Origin: Zygaena filipendulae
Lineage: Eukaryota; Arthropoda; Insecta; Lepidoptera; Zygaenidae
Direction: 5' to 3'
NCBI GenBank assembly: GCA_907165275.2
Contig: OU015649.1
Span: 12,058,001 to 12,122,000 of the forward strand
Length of the DNA: 64,000 bases
Each line of letters starts with the position of its first letter. Position 1 is the first letter of the stretch. Position numbers and translations under genes: made by a program. Of the stretch, positions 54,331 through 64,000 are shown piece by piece. Under the pieces are notes generated by a model. That model worked only from the letters and a program-made list of their open reading frames with translations. It ran no database searches and was not told the origin of the DNA.

Positions 54331-54649
54331 AGCAGAATATTTAGCGGGGGCACAAGCTATCTGCGAAATTGTAAATTTAAAGGGAGTCCTGTCTGATCTA
54401 AGCTCAGAAAACATTTATTGTAAATTATATATAGATAACCAAAGTACTTTAAGATTGATGGAGAGTTATGAAAACAGTAAGCGTTCAAAGCATATTGACA
54501 TTAAAGCTCATTTTATTAAAGATATTGTAAATAAGAAAATATTAACATTACATTATATACAAAGTAATAAAAATATAGCTGATGTATTAACAAAAGCCTT
54601 GTCAGGAAATCAACATTCGTATTTAACTTTTAAAATGAAAGTATTGTAA
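54243..54649 (+). CDS. Copia RNase H C-terminal segment (out of frame with pol)
   Basis: Continuation of RNase H in the neighbouring frame. It includes SWYSKKQASVALSTAEAEYL, where the AEAE acidic motif is catalytic, and LYIDNQSTLRLMES with the next catalytic Asp. It closes with SKHIDIKAHFIKD and ADVLTKAL, typical of the end of Copia pol, and stops at 54647-54649. It is separated from the main pol frame only by the one-base offset at the A run. Confidence 0.88.
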
Positions 54650-54821
54650 TTTGTGAACTATTTAGTATAATTTTTCCCTTTTAATTATTTAAAGTGAATT
54701 GATAAATTTGAGTTTTGGTATGTTATTCATAGTTGTAAGATAGAGATTGGTAACTAAAGTTTATTAATGTGTATTTGAAGACTGTACTGACAATTTAAAT
54801 TTTTGCAAGAAAATCTAAATT

Positions 54822-54830
54822 GAGCGGGGG
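54822..54830 (+). other. Polypurine tract of the Copia element
   Basis: GAGCGGGGG immediately before the TG of the 3' LTR, the expected place and composition for plus-strand priming. Confidence 0.8.
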
Positions 54831-54991
54831 TGTTGGACATCTCTAATTATGAGTGATCCCATCACTACCATTTGTCTATGGTTTGTACGAATTCGTATTA
54901 AGAACGTCCGGAAAATAAATGAAGTATGTACGTCTAAAAATGGTTTCTTTAATATATTATAATTATCTCGTCCTTCGTAGAAGAAATCCCA
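54831..54991 (+). repeat. 3' LTR of the Copia element
   Basis: Intact 161-bp LTR starting TGTTGGACATC and ending GAAATCCCA, directly after a purine-rich tract. It matches the two parts of the 5' LTR base for base by eye. Confidence 0.93.
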
Positions 54992-54998
54992 ACCGATG

Positions 54999-55140
54999 AA
55001 TGACAAACGAAAACTACGAAATACGAATCGATACCAAAATCCAAACCCACGCAAACGAAATCCGATACCAAAATCCAAATCCACGCCAACGAAAACCGAT
55101 ACCAAAATCCCAATCTACGCAAATCTGCACAAACCGTTTT
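54999..55140. repeat. Tandem repeat of a roughly 30-bp unit
   Basis: A unit like CGATACCAAAATCCAAATCC ACGCAAACGAAAAC repeats three to four times with drift, directly after the 3' LTR. Related text precedes the 5' LTR (CGAATCTGAAATCCGATTTC, about 47800-47885), so the Copia element probably inserted into this tract. Confidence 0.5.
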
Positions 55141-55527
55141 CTGCAAGCAACCGATATGAAATTCGCACCATCTCTTTTTAACTAAGCGTATCTTAGCGGA
55201 GGGACTAAGATAGGGCGAATTTCGATGCCACGATCGGTTTCTGGGAATGAATTTCACATTGAATTATTAAACTACTAATGTGAATAAGAATAAGATCTAA
55301 TTTAGATTACTCCGATTGCGATATCTTTAATCTTTTTGTCACTCGCCACCTAATTAATTTGTGTTTAATTCGTACTGTAAATTTTATAGGTACTAATCCC
55401 ACTAACATTATAAATGTGAAAGTGTGGATGTTTGGATGTTTGTTACTCAATCATGCAAAAACGGCTGAACGGATTTGGATGAAATTTGGCATGCACGTTG
55501 TCAGAGGTACAGAGAGTGACATAGGGT

Positions 55528-56556
55528 CTTATCTTATCTTATCTTAAATAATGGGGTGGGCAAGCAAAGCCTCGGCACTTCGACCCTTGGGATCTTTTGT
55601 ACCATCCCCATCCTGTGCTCCTCCCTCTACTCCCTGAAAACCTCGGCGGCAAAGGCTAGCGTGCAGTGGAGGGGTAAGAGCCTAACGTCCTCTGGTTCTG
55701 GATAGGCCATCCCCAGGAGGTCCATTCGTTTACGAGCCAGGGCATCGCACTCGCACATAAGATGTGCCATTGTTTCCACCTCTTCGCCGCACTTCCTGCA
55801 GGATGAGTCGCTTGCGAGTTTCATCTTCGTGAGGTGTTCCTTTGTCCCGAAGTGACCTGTAAGCACACCAGTGATTAGGCGGGCCTGATTGCGACTTAGG
55901 AGAAGTATGCTACGTGACAGTTTCTCATCTGTTTTGTCGCCGATAAAGCGTTTAGAATGCCTGAGGCCCGTAGTCGACGACCACTCCTGTGAGTGTCTTT
56001 TCCGGGCGTTTTCGCGAATTGCCTTTTTCACCATGTTTGCAGAGATCCCAACAAATGGCTCTGGTCCAATGAGGGTTTCATCTGATCCTTTCCTTGCCAG
56101 TTCATCTGCAAGTTCATTGCCTTGTATACCTACATGACCTGGAACCCAGATTAATCTGACCTTGTTGTTGGCGCCCAATTTGTTCATGGCATGGACGCAT
56201 TCAAGCACCAACCTTGACTCCACTCTACATGATGTTACAGCTTTTAGCGCAGTTTGGCTATCTGTGAGTATGTAGATGGATTTTCCTTTTGTTTCGTTTT
56301 TGATATTTTCTTTAACACAGCTTATTATGGCGTAGGTTTCTGCTTGAAAGACTGTTGCATATCTTCCCATGCTCTGGGAAGATTTATAGTGTTCAGCATA
56401 TACCCCCGCCCCTGTGCCCGTGCTCGTTTTTGAGCCATCTGTATACCAGATTAGGCTACCCATGTCTGGTTTCCGTATACCTTTTTTCCATTCTTCCCTG
56501 GTTGGGATTTTCACCTTGTAGTTCCTTTTGAAAGAGTAGACGGGGTTCATTTTGTT
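55528..56556 (-). mobile_element. 5'-truncated LINE of the same family (copy 2)
   Basis: Same 3' UTR and (TAAGA)n tail as the copy at 1.4-3.2 kb, read on the minus strand. It is truncated just before the RNase H domain. Flanking 12-bp direct repeats GTGACATAGGGT at 55516-55527 and 56557-56568 show target-primed insertion. The host DNA on both sides is one Helitron-like repeat (55390-55527 and 56557-56634). Confidence 0.88.
55627..56550 (-). CDS. LINE-encoded RNase H and zinc-knuckle C terminus
   Basis: Uninterrupted 307-codon frame. All four RNase H catalytic acids are visible in order: WYTDGSKT (Asp), FQAETYAI (Glu), ILTDSQTALK (Asp) and GNELADELA (Asp), the last after the usual LIWVPGHVGIQGN. 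The C terminus holds CRKCGEEVETMAHLMCECDA, a zinc knuckle typical of LINE ORF2 tails. The first Met is a convenient in-frame ATG produced by truncation; the natural protein would extend upstream into reverse transcriptase. In a full LINE this domain removes the RNA strand during reverse transcription. Confidence 0.85.
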   Translation of the reverse strand: MNPVYSFKRNYKVKIPTREEWKKGIRKPDMGSLIWYTDGSKTSTGTGAGVYAEHYKSSQSMGRYATVFQAETYAIISCVKENIKNETKGKSIYILTDSQTALKAVTSCRVESRLVLECVHAMNKLGANNKVRLIWVPGHVGIQGNELADELARKGSDETLIGPEPFVGISANMVKKAIRENARKRHSQEWSSTTGLRHSKRFIGDKTDEKLSRSILLLSRNQARLITGVLTGHFGTKEHLTKMKLASDSSCRKCGEEVETMAHLMCECDALARKRMDLLGMAYPEPEDVRLLPLHCTLAFAAEVFRE

Positions 56557-57343
56557 GTGACATAGGGTACTTTTATCCTGGAATTCTCACGGGAACTCCG
56601 AAATTACCGTGGTGAAACCGGAGGCCCAGCTAGTCATGTAAATATAAATAAAAAGTTAGTGTAAATATGAGATTTTTAAAATATGCTTCATAAAAGTTTA
56701 GAGCATATAGAAAACTGTTCTGCTAGTCCTAAGCCTAGATTTAAGCATGAAGGAAAATCGCAATCGTATGAAGAATATTCGGTATCGTCCAAGAGCCACA
56801 AGAAAGTTCTTGCAATCTCAACGATGCTAAATGCTAATAGATATTAATTTAATTACTAAATTAAAAAACTACTACAATTTTTTTTTCTCTTCTTTTTGGA
56901 CTCAACACCGAGTGCTATTTGCCACTTTCATTTTTGGTATTAAGACGATAGGAAGCAAAGGTTAGGAAGCATTATTAAAAAAAAGGAATTTTGACAGAAC
57001 GGGATTATTGGATTATTGGATTATTAGCATCGCGGGAAAACATAAAAAACTTATGGCAGGCCGCTTTTGAAATCGATTTCAAAAAACGATTTGAAAAACG
57101 GATTTCAAAACATGAAATCGGATTCGTATCGGTTTGCGTTTAAACACGAAAACGCCCATGCCTACTCAGAACAATAACCAAAGAGTATATAACCACTAAA
57201 TTATGCGCTTGGCGCTTATTACCTCAGATCAATCTCTAAGTAGTTTGTGCCTCAGATTAACTAGACATATGTCTAAAGCGCTCTCCACGCGCGAAGCCGC
57301 GAAACACTCGCGAACTATTAGCGTGGTATCATGGTTCGTGGGT

Positions 57344-57398
57344 GTTTCGCGGGTGTTTCGCGGCTGTTTCGCGGCTGTTTCGCGGCTGTTTCGCGGCT
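57344..57398. repeat. 11-bp minisatellite
   Basis: Five units of GTTTCGCGG(G/C)T in a row, preceded by looser GTTCGTGGGT and GCGCGAAGCCGCGAAACACT, which is the inverted form. GC-rich in an AT-rich setting. Confidence 0.85.
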
Positions 57399-57404
57399 GA
57401 TTTC

Positions 57405-58897
57405 GAAACTAGGCAAAAATCTTGGCGCTGCTATTTACTATAAAGTTTTTTTTTAATAATATTAGTGTATATAGGGGTTTTTGACTTAACTTTTAGGGGT
57501 AAATATTTTTGAGGGTTGGCAACACTGGACACTGAATTCATGCGCCTATGGCTAAAGGCCTAGTTGCCAAGCCCAGAGAGAAGGTAATCCTATCCTTGGA
57601 ATCATCCATACAACGACCATAACCTTAGAGAGAAAGAGATAAAAAAACGACTAACGCTTTAGAGAGAAAGAGAAAGAAAAGGGGACAACACCACAGATTA
57701 TAAGATATGCATGTTTTTTTTTTTTTTGTTTTTGGAGATGTAACTTACATGGAAGTAATAAGTACTACTTATTGCTTTCATGATAACTTACTATTAAATC
57801 GGATTTCATAGTTGCAGAAACCTTAGTTCTCGCTTTAGAAAGCTATGACAATTATAAAATTGCATCACTAACGTTTCATTTTTGTGTGAAATAATGAAGG
57901 TGGACATAATTTGTCTTCATCTTTATGGTATCAAATAAATTTCTATTCTATTCTAATTTAAAAATGGCGTGTGCAACCACAACCGTGAAGAATAAGATAA
58001 CTAGTACTCAAAGCGTAGTCTGAATCTCAATTCATTATAGTCATTTGCAAGTAGAAAATGATAAAAAGGAGTCAATTAAAGAAAAAAGGAAGAAAATTTT
58101 TGGCGGCATTTGAGCAAAATGTACGTCAGTTTCATTATAAGAGATGATGAGAAATGCATATCACCAATGCATTTCGATGTAAATAACTTCAGAACAAAAA
58201 GAACAAATACATTGGCTGTATAGACTAAAATTCTTTTGCCTTCCCCTAAAGGGGTAAACATTAAAAAAAAGAAAAAAATTGAACGTCAATGTCATCATTG
58301 GCGCTTTTTTTCAGTTTTTCACGAAAAAGCTAAAAAAACGCAACGATTTCTTGTTTCCAATTTTCTATTTCTATATTTAATATCTCATAATTCATAATTA
58401 TAACGCTTTTCTTTATTTATTTGCATTATTACTAATAAGCATTCTTTTTATTATTAGGATCCAATTTATTTGATGTATTTTAACTTCTGACTTTATCTAC
58501 AGCGTCTGAAAAGATTGGTGAGTAAAAATTCTACTTTATAAGATTGAAACATTTCTGATTGAACCTAACATTTTAGGCTCTATTTATTTTAAAGTGTCGA
58601 GTCTTCTAGATTTTGTATAAAGCTAAGTCAGTATCATAGGTTATGTACGTATCCATCAGTGTGCGTTACAGTAAATAGAAGAACCATTCAACAAAACAGT
58701 CCATCTCATACTCCTAAAGAACAAACACAGCTTTCACCAACTTTTCCATTTAAACTTCAGTATCAGTATGAGTATCTATAAGGAAGCAGGTTTTGAAATA
58801 CAAATTTTATTATTTTGTGTAGCATAAAAACCAAACATCATCTTAGTATACATGTCTAGTTTCAGATGCCTATTCGATTTTTCTTCCTTATTTACAG
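57405..58897. other. Upstream region of the THAP9-like gene, no firm feature
   Basis: Contains CCAGAGAGAAGGTAATCC near 57582 (a motif shared with other loci), a LINE-like (CTATT)n tail near 57930-57955, and probably the unseen noncoding first exon whose acceptor partner is at 58897. No coding exon recognised. Confidence 0.4.
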
Positions 58898-58900
58898 ACA

Positions 58901-61900
58901 ATGCCCTACAAAAACTGCCTGATCCCTAACTGTCCATCCAAGGGCAACAATAAATTACATCGTTTCCCTACGGACAATCGTTTGGCAGATGCTTGGCATG
59001 ATATTCTAGCTAGTAAATTTCCTGGCATTAAAATCAGTGGTGTTAAAAGGATTTCCCAAAGAATATGTGAACTGCATTTTGAAAATATTTTTAAAAAATT
59101 TGGGAGGCGAATGGTGAATGCTATTCCAACACTTTTTACACAAGAAGAAATAAGGGTTGGCAAGCCCTCAAAGCCTATTAGTATTGGTAAGTTTCTAAAG
59201 TGATATGATATTAAAAAAAGGTGTGGAAATGTGTGATGGCAGCTGATCAGTTTTAAATTGCTTATTAATTATGTTTGTGTTAAATTTTGGTACCATATAA
59301 ACCTCTATTCTATTCTATTTTATTCTGATTGATACTTGTAATAGCAACTCTGTAAAGATTTTGCTGTATCATGCTGCTTATGCCAAATGTTTTATGTGCT
59401 GAGTTGTCTTTTTCTGAATAAATATGTTCTATGTCTATGCTATACTAATAATTTTTTATTCTAAACTCCAGTGTTACATAGCAAATGAGTAGCGAAATAA
59501 TATAAAAAACAATAATATAATCATCTTAATCATTTTAATTTTACAGTGTTTGAAGGTTTTGATGAACAGAACCCTTATCCTGAACTAAGAGCTGCTGTAA
59601 CCCGAAAAAGACCACTTGACTCTACAAGTCTAACAGGTAATTTTAAATCAATTTTCTCACAAACTTCATTTAATCTATCCTGTAATTCTGTACATTAAGA
59701 AAACTTTATAGATGTTTTTTTAAGAACATCTAGGGGATCACATAAGGACATTCATTGCACTAGGTTCTCGTTCCAGCAGTCCAATTTAAGTATTTTAGAG
59801 TTTATTTTTCAAACTACTAGTTAGGTACTGTTCTTCACAGTCACTCCATCTTTATAGTCTAAAATGCAAGCTTTGTTTTTATTGGAATCAGATCACAGAA
59901 AACAAAGTTATGATAATTGAAACTTGGGGACAAAGTACTATGGTTGAGATAATGGCGCTAACGCACTTCGTGAGTGATTTAGCTATTCTAGAAGTTGTTT
60001 AAATGTTTTTGCTTTTCAGCTCAAAGTTCGGCTTCAATACAATATGTTGTCCATGATCATGGATATTATGCTAAGACTAAACGAATAAAAATTTATTTCG
60101 ATGAATGTGGTAACTCGCCATTCTTAGTAGTTTATTGTACAATAGTAGTATTAGATTGTTTGTGTTAGTTACTTCTTGATAAGTAGTTAGTTTTGTAGAT
60201 CAATATAATTAAAAGATAATTATTATATTATATCATATCAAGACCGAAATTCAAAGTAGAATATTAAATACTAGCAACCAATATTTATTCAAATATCTAT
60301 ACAAGCAATATTATTAATGGCAATAATAATTAAATTAATAGCAATAAACAATTTTATTATTATTATTATTAGAAATAAAATTTGTAAAAATAATGTAATT
60401 GGCATTGGTAATTAGGATAGGGTACTTATTTGTATATATTTTTCATAATATATACTTTTTAAAACTTAGATCAATGTAAAAAGGAAAAGAAATCGACTTT
60501 ATACAAATGTATTTTATATACAATATATTAGTAGTCACAATGCATGACCATAAGGTACAAAGGTGCATGTTCAAATGCGTAAATTATATTTTTCAGGGTC
60601 ACTTGATTATTCACTGCTCACAGCACCGCGATCTACAATGACGACGACAGCACAGCCCTCACACAGCGCAGCTCCCTCCGAACACAGTAAGAGTGTATTC
60701 ATGATACCTACTTTGTAAATATATCTATAAAAATATTATAAAGAGCAAAAGTTTGTGAGTTTGTGACGTTCTAGGGGGTAATCTCTGATCTACAGAACCG
60801 ATTTTGAAAATTCTTTCACTTATAGGAAGTTACAATGAACCGGTAATGGCGTAAGGTACTTGTTATCCCGGAATTCCCATAGGAAACTAGAGAGAAGATT
60901 ATTTCACTGCACACACAATATACGATGACCCGATTGGCGTAGTAGGTCACCATGCCTGCCCGCTAATCAAGATTTCATCAATTCCAGGTTCGATTCCCGG
61001 TGGGGGTGCACTTTGTGTCATGAACACAGGGTTCCACTTTCGAATCTGGGTGTGTTTATGTATCTATAGTATAATATGTATGTAATATATACCACGTTTG
61101 CATTCCACGACACAAGCTAATAATAGCTTACTGTGGGATCAAGTAGATGTGTGTGTTGTGAAGTGTAGAAAAAATATCTATCTAGAAGGGAAAAAATCTT
61201 TTTTCACAATAAGCAGAATTTTTTTGGGAGCTAAAATCATAGACTTTATTTTATCGAAATCAATCAACAAAGATATTATGTGCCACATACGTATAGCATT
61301 TGATCATTATTTCTTTTCAGACTTAAGTGGATTCGAATGTTTGGCGTATACGGCACCGGAACCGGCGACGGCCACATCGACGGCTACTACGATAACGACG
61401 GCGACGGCAACATCGACGGTGAGAGCGACGGCGACAACGGCGACAGTGGCGGCGATAACTACGATAGTTTCCCAGGAACATGGTAAGAGTTAAGTCTACG
61501 TATTCGTATTGCGAGCGAGACTGTGCGGCAGCCAAGCCATATTTTTTACCCACGACAGAATTAATTACAGTTTAATATGCATTAATTGATTGATATACTG
61601 TTAGATACACACATTAACGATGATATTATATGTATTGTGTGGTATATTTTTGTCACCGCTTATCCCTATATGGCTCAACCTATAATTTTTGAGCAGCTTT
61701 TATTGCATTATATAAGTTTAAATAAATACACATTTCATCATAATTTGTTTTCAGACTTACGTCAACTCGAAGTTATGGCGCGCGCGTCACCGGCATCGGC
61801 GACGACAACACCGACGGCGACGACAACACCGACGGCGACGGCAACACCCACGGCGACGGCAACACCGACGGCGGCAACGACGGCGACAACGACAACAACA

Positions 61901-63929
61901 GCGACGGTGACAACTACGATAGTGTCTCAGAAACATGGTAAGAGTTAAGTCTACTTATTTCGTAGTGATGCCGCCATCACCATCGCCACGGTTACACAAA
62001 TGTGTTACCGCTTTTCTCTAACTGGCTCAACCTATAACTTTTGAGCATCTTTTATGGTATTGTATAAGTAAAAAAAAAAAAAAAAACATTTTAATTATAG
62101 TAGTAAGTCATTAGTGTTGGTTCTAACTTATGTACGATTAAAAACATATGTTACAATATTTTCACTTAAGATAATCATCCTGAAAAGTTTACACACTTTG
62201 CGCATGTGTGCGTGCTCACTGCCCTAAAATGAACTGATTTTGCTTGTTTCAGGCTCAAAAGGACTTAAATCCAGAGCAAGAATAGTTAGATCACAAACAG
62301 ATCTAACTCCCAATTGCAGGAAAATATACACGAAATGTGTAAATATAATCAAATCTAAACGTCGTCTGGAATTTTCTTTCACGAAAAGACTAAAGAAAGC
62401 CTTAGACTTGAGTCATGAACATTCTTTTACATCAGCAATTGAATCATTGCCTCCACACAGAAAAACTTTTATTAATATGCAAGTTTCTCTCGCCAACAAG
62501 CACGCTAAACGACGGCGTTTTTCTATCCAAGAAAAACTGCTGTCTTTAGCTGTTCTGAAAAATAGTCCGAAGTCATACAAGCTTCTGCAAAAATTATTCA
62601 TCTTACCCAGTCGTAGGACTTTGAGCATATTTACTCAAGAGTTCATCATAAACCCGGGTTTGAATATAAATATACTTGCTCAACTAAAGGAAATGGTGCA
62701 AACGTGGGATGCCAAGAAAAGAATTTGTGCCATCACTTTTGATGAAATATCGTTGGCATCTCATTTGACTTTTGTTGAGAAAAGTGACGAGATTATTGGT
62801 TTCGTTAATTATGGCTGTGAAAATAAGTATCAGTTGTGTGACCACGCACTGGTTTTTATGTTGCGAGGAGTAATCTCATCCTGGCGCCAGTTGATAGCCT
62901 TCTATTTCTGTGAAGGATCTACACCGGCAGCAGAATTGAAGAGTATTTTACGGGTAAGTTTTATAAACACAAATGCATTATGAAAATATCCAATCCTTAC
63001 ATAATATAAAACAAAGTCTTCCACCGCGTAAATTAAACAGTAAATTATATGATATTACCTTATATTAATAGGTAGTACCAGTATGCTGTGTAGGTAATGA
63101 GCATGACAGGAAGGTTTAAAAATCAAAATTCTATTTAGTCCGTCAGTTAGAAGAATAATAATAGACATGTATTTTTACTTTTTCATATTGAAAACAAAAA
63201 AACATACATACAATCGAACATAGAACCTCCTCCTTTTTGGAAGTCGGTTAAAAAATACTTAGATAAACTGCAGTTTAGGAGTGGGAGGTTGCGACGTAAT
63301 AGGACTAACTAAGAGATAAAATAGAAATATGGCTAAGTATAAAGTGTGTGACTTTATACGGAATTTCAACTCAATGTATCGCGGTTTTTTTTTTTTGAAC
63401 ACGTCAAAAAAGGAAAAATACGTGTCCAATGTTTTCTTTTTAATCTACAAGACAGACAAAAAAATAAAATTTAGTCGTAATGCCTATTATGTTTGAGTAT
63501 TTATGTGTAATAATTGTTTTAGTATGACTCTTTTAAGACTGTACAACCACCACCAAACTCACTTTCTCCAGATCTTGAAGGTTGACTGGCAGAGAATGCC
63601 ACCATGGCATTGAGTCCACCTTTTGTTTCATATTGTGCAAAATAATTGAATAAATAAATGAATTCATGAGGAAGGTTTTCAGGGGGTTACAGAGAAAGAC
63701 ATAGGGTACTTTTTACCCGGAATTCCCACGCGATGAACAGCTGCTGCTGTTATAATAAAATAGTTTATTTTTTTAAATTACAGAATGTGGTTGAAGCTGT
63801 GTCACAGACTTCTACTTCCTAAAATACTTCTTTGCGACCAGGGGTCCACCTTCCAAAGCTGCATTAAAAGCTTTCGGGAGGACACCAAGAGAGCGCAATT
63901 GCTTAATGATGCTGCATCTGAGCCTAAAG
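58901..63929 (+). CDS. THAP9-like protein: THAP domain plus P-element-type transposase (partial at window end)
   Basis: Exons: 58901-59186, 59547-59636, 60020-60109, 60597-60686, 61321-61482, 61755-61937, 62253-62953 and 63784-63929, continuing beyond the window. Exon 1 encodes a complete THAP zinc finger: C6, C11, W32, C56, H59 and the NAIPTLF motif at 73-79. An acceptor at 58897 implies an upstream noncoding exon. Exons 2-4 are exactly 90 nt each. Exons 5-6 encode Thr/Ala/Pro-rich low-complexity linkers and look duplicated. Exon 7 (about 234 aa) resembles the P-element transposase RNase H region, with the first catalytic Asp in AITFDEISL and then ALVFMLRGVISSWRQ. Exon 8 encodes the second catalytic block (LLCDQGSTFQSCIKSF), but in a different frame from its start; the spliced frame meets TAA at 63820-63822. 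The family includes host THAP9 and mobile P elements. Exon 8 points to a decaying copy or an assembly error. Confidence 0.78.
60722..60895 (+). repeat. Helitron-like repeat, 3' truncated
   Basis: AAAATATTATAAAGAGCAAA, GTTCTAGGGGGTAATCTCTG and CCGATTTTGAAAATTCTTTC match the subfamily of 12705-13502. It stops after TATCCCGGAATTCCCATAGG without the terminal hairpin. Confidence 0.6.
60925..61090 (+). repeat. tRNA-derived SINE
   Basis: TGGCGTAGTAGGTCACCATG resembles a Pol III A box and AGGTTCGATTCCCGG (B box at 60988-60998) follows at tRNA-like spacing. An unrelated tail follows (ATGTATCTATAGTATAATAT). It is in intron 4 of the THAP9-like gene. Confidence 0.6.
63136..63459. mobile_element. MITE (TAGTCCGTC ends), interrupted copy
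   Basis: Same ends as 37746-38008. A LINE-tail fragment (CGAACATAGAACCTCCTCCT TTTTGGAAGTCGGTTAAAAA) lies inside at about 63205-63256. Intron 7 of the THAP9-like gene. Confidence 0.55.
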
Positions 63930-64000
63930 GTATCCTTATATTATTATCTTATAACATATATAAATCACGTGTCACGTTGTTTGTCCGCGATGGACTCCGA

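Larger units (their letters stand above)
47891..54991 (+). mobile_element. Copia-type LTR retrotransposon, split by a mariner insertion
   Basis: Two 161-bp LTRs (TGTTGG...TCCCA) enclose gag, protease, integrase, reverse transcriptase and RNase H in the Copia order. A primer-binding site follows the 5' LTR and a polypurine tract precedes the 3' LTR. The 5' LTR is interrupted by a 2580-bp DNA transposon; without it the element is about 4.5 kb, a normal Copia size. By eye the LTRs are identical. Two one-base frame offsets break the coding (near 51368-51374 and 54238-54242), both in runs of A. No clear 5-bp target duplication is seen. Confidence 0.93.
55390..56634 (+). repeat. Helitron-like repeat split by LINE copy 2
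   Basis: The 5' part is at 55390-55527 (ACATTATAAATGTGAAAGTG, GGCATGCACGTTGTCAGAGG, GTGACATAGGGT). The 3' part is at 56557-56634 (GACATAGGGTACTTTTATCC, GTGGTGAAACCGGAGGCCCA GCTAGT). Confidence 0.78.

Noticed and set aside
60925..61015. A tRNA gene
   Set aside because: A-box-like and B-box-like motifs are present, but no acceptor stem or anticodon arm pairs properly. It fits a tRNA-derived SINE.
61323..61553. An Arg/Cys-rich minus-strand frame opposite exon 5 of the THAP9-like gene
   Set aside because: It is the complement of the Thr/Ala triplet repeat; the composition follows from the repeat and the splice signals lie on the plus strand.

Overview
ORGANISM. The window looks like nuclear DNA of a moth or butterfly (Lepidoptera). 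It is AT-rich, its genes are split into small exons by introns full of repeats, and it carries many copies of the short lepidopteran repeat whose 3' end reads roughly ...CCGCGGGTGAAACCGCGG...CAGCTAGT (Helitron-like). It also has several LINE 3' tails that I recognise from lepidopteran genomes. Nothing bacterial or organellar is present. LAYOUT. (1) About 0.65-28.2 kb, minus strand: a CRAL-TRIO lipid-transfer protein of the alpha-tocopherol-transfer-protein/clavesin type. It has five coding exons, 291 aa, and a probable TATA promoter near 28.18 kb. Its introns hold a broken RNase H-bearing LINE (1.42-3.2 kb), an apparently intact Tc1 transposon (13.9-15.4 kb), a 5'-truncated R1-type LINE (20.4-22.2 kb) and many Helitron-like copies. 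(2) 32.97-41.49 kb, minus strand: a complete eight-exon gene for TFIIIC subunit GTF3C5 (454 aa). One intron holds a mirror-symmetric repeat element whose edge forms a splice acceptor. (3) 44.79-47.52 kb, minus strand: a five-exon gene for a zeste-type SANT/Myb DNA-binding protein with a C-terminal coiled coil (256 aa). (4) 47.89-54.99 kb: a Copia LTR retrotransposon with identical 161-bp LTRs. Its 5' LTR was later split by a mariner-type transposon with about 450-bp inverted repeats and an open 368-codon transposase. (5) 55.4-56.6 kb: a second RNase H LINE copy, inserted at the same position of the same host repeat as the copy at 1.4 kb. (6) 58.9 kb to the window end, plus strand: a THAP/P-element-transposase (THAP9-like) gene whose middle exons all have the same phase and include a duplicated Thr/Ala-rich exon. 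The gene runs off the window, and its last visible exon is frameshifted. HOW IT FITS. The host genes are unrelated (lipid transport, Pol III transcription, DNA binding, a P-transposase relative). Most of the structure comes from nested transposons: LINE into Helitron-like repeat, mariner into Copia LTR, and MITEs into introns. Exon structures were worked out by eye from splice signals, reading phase and remembered family sequences. No search or alignment program was run.
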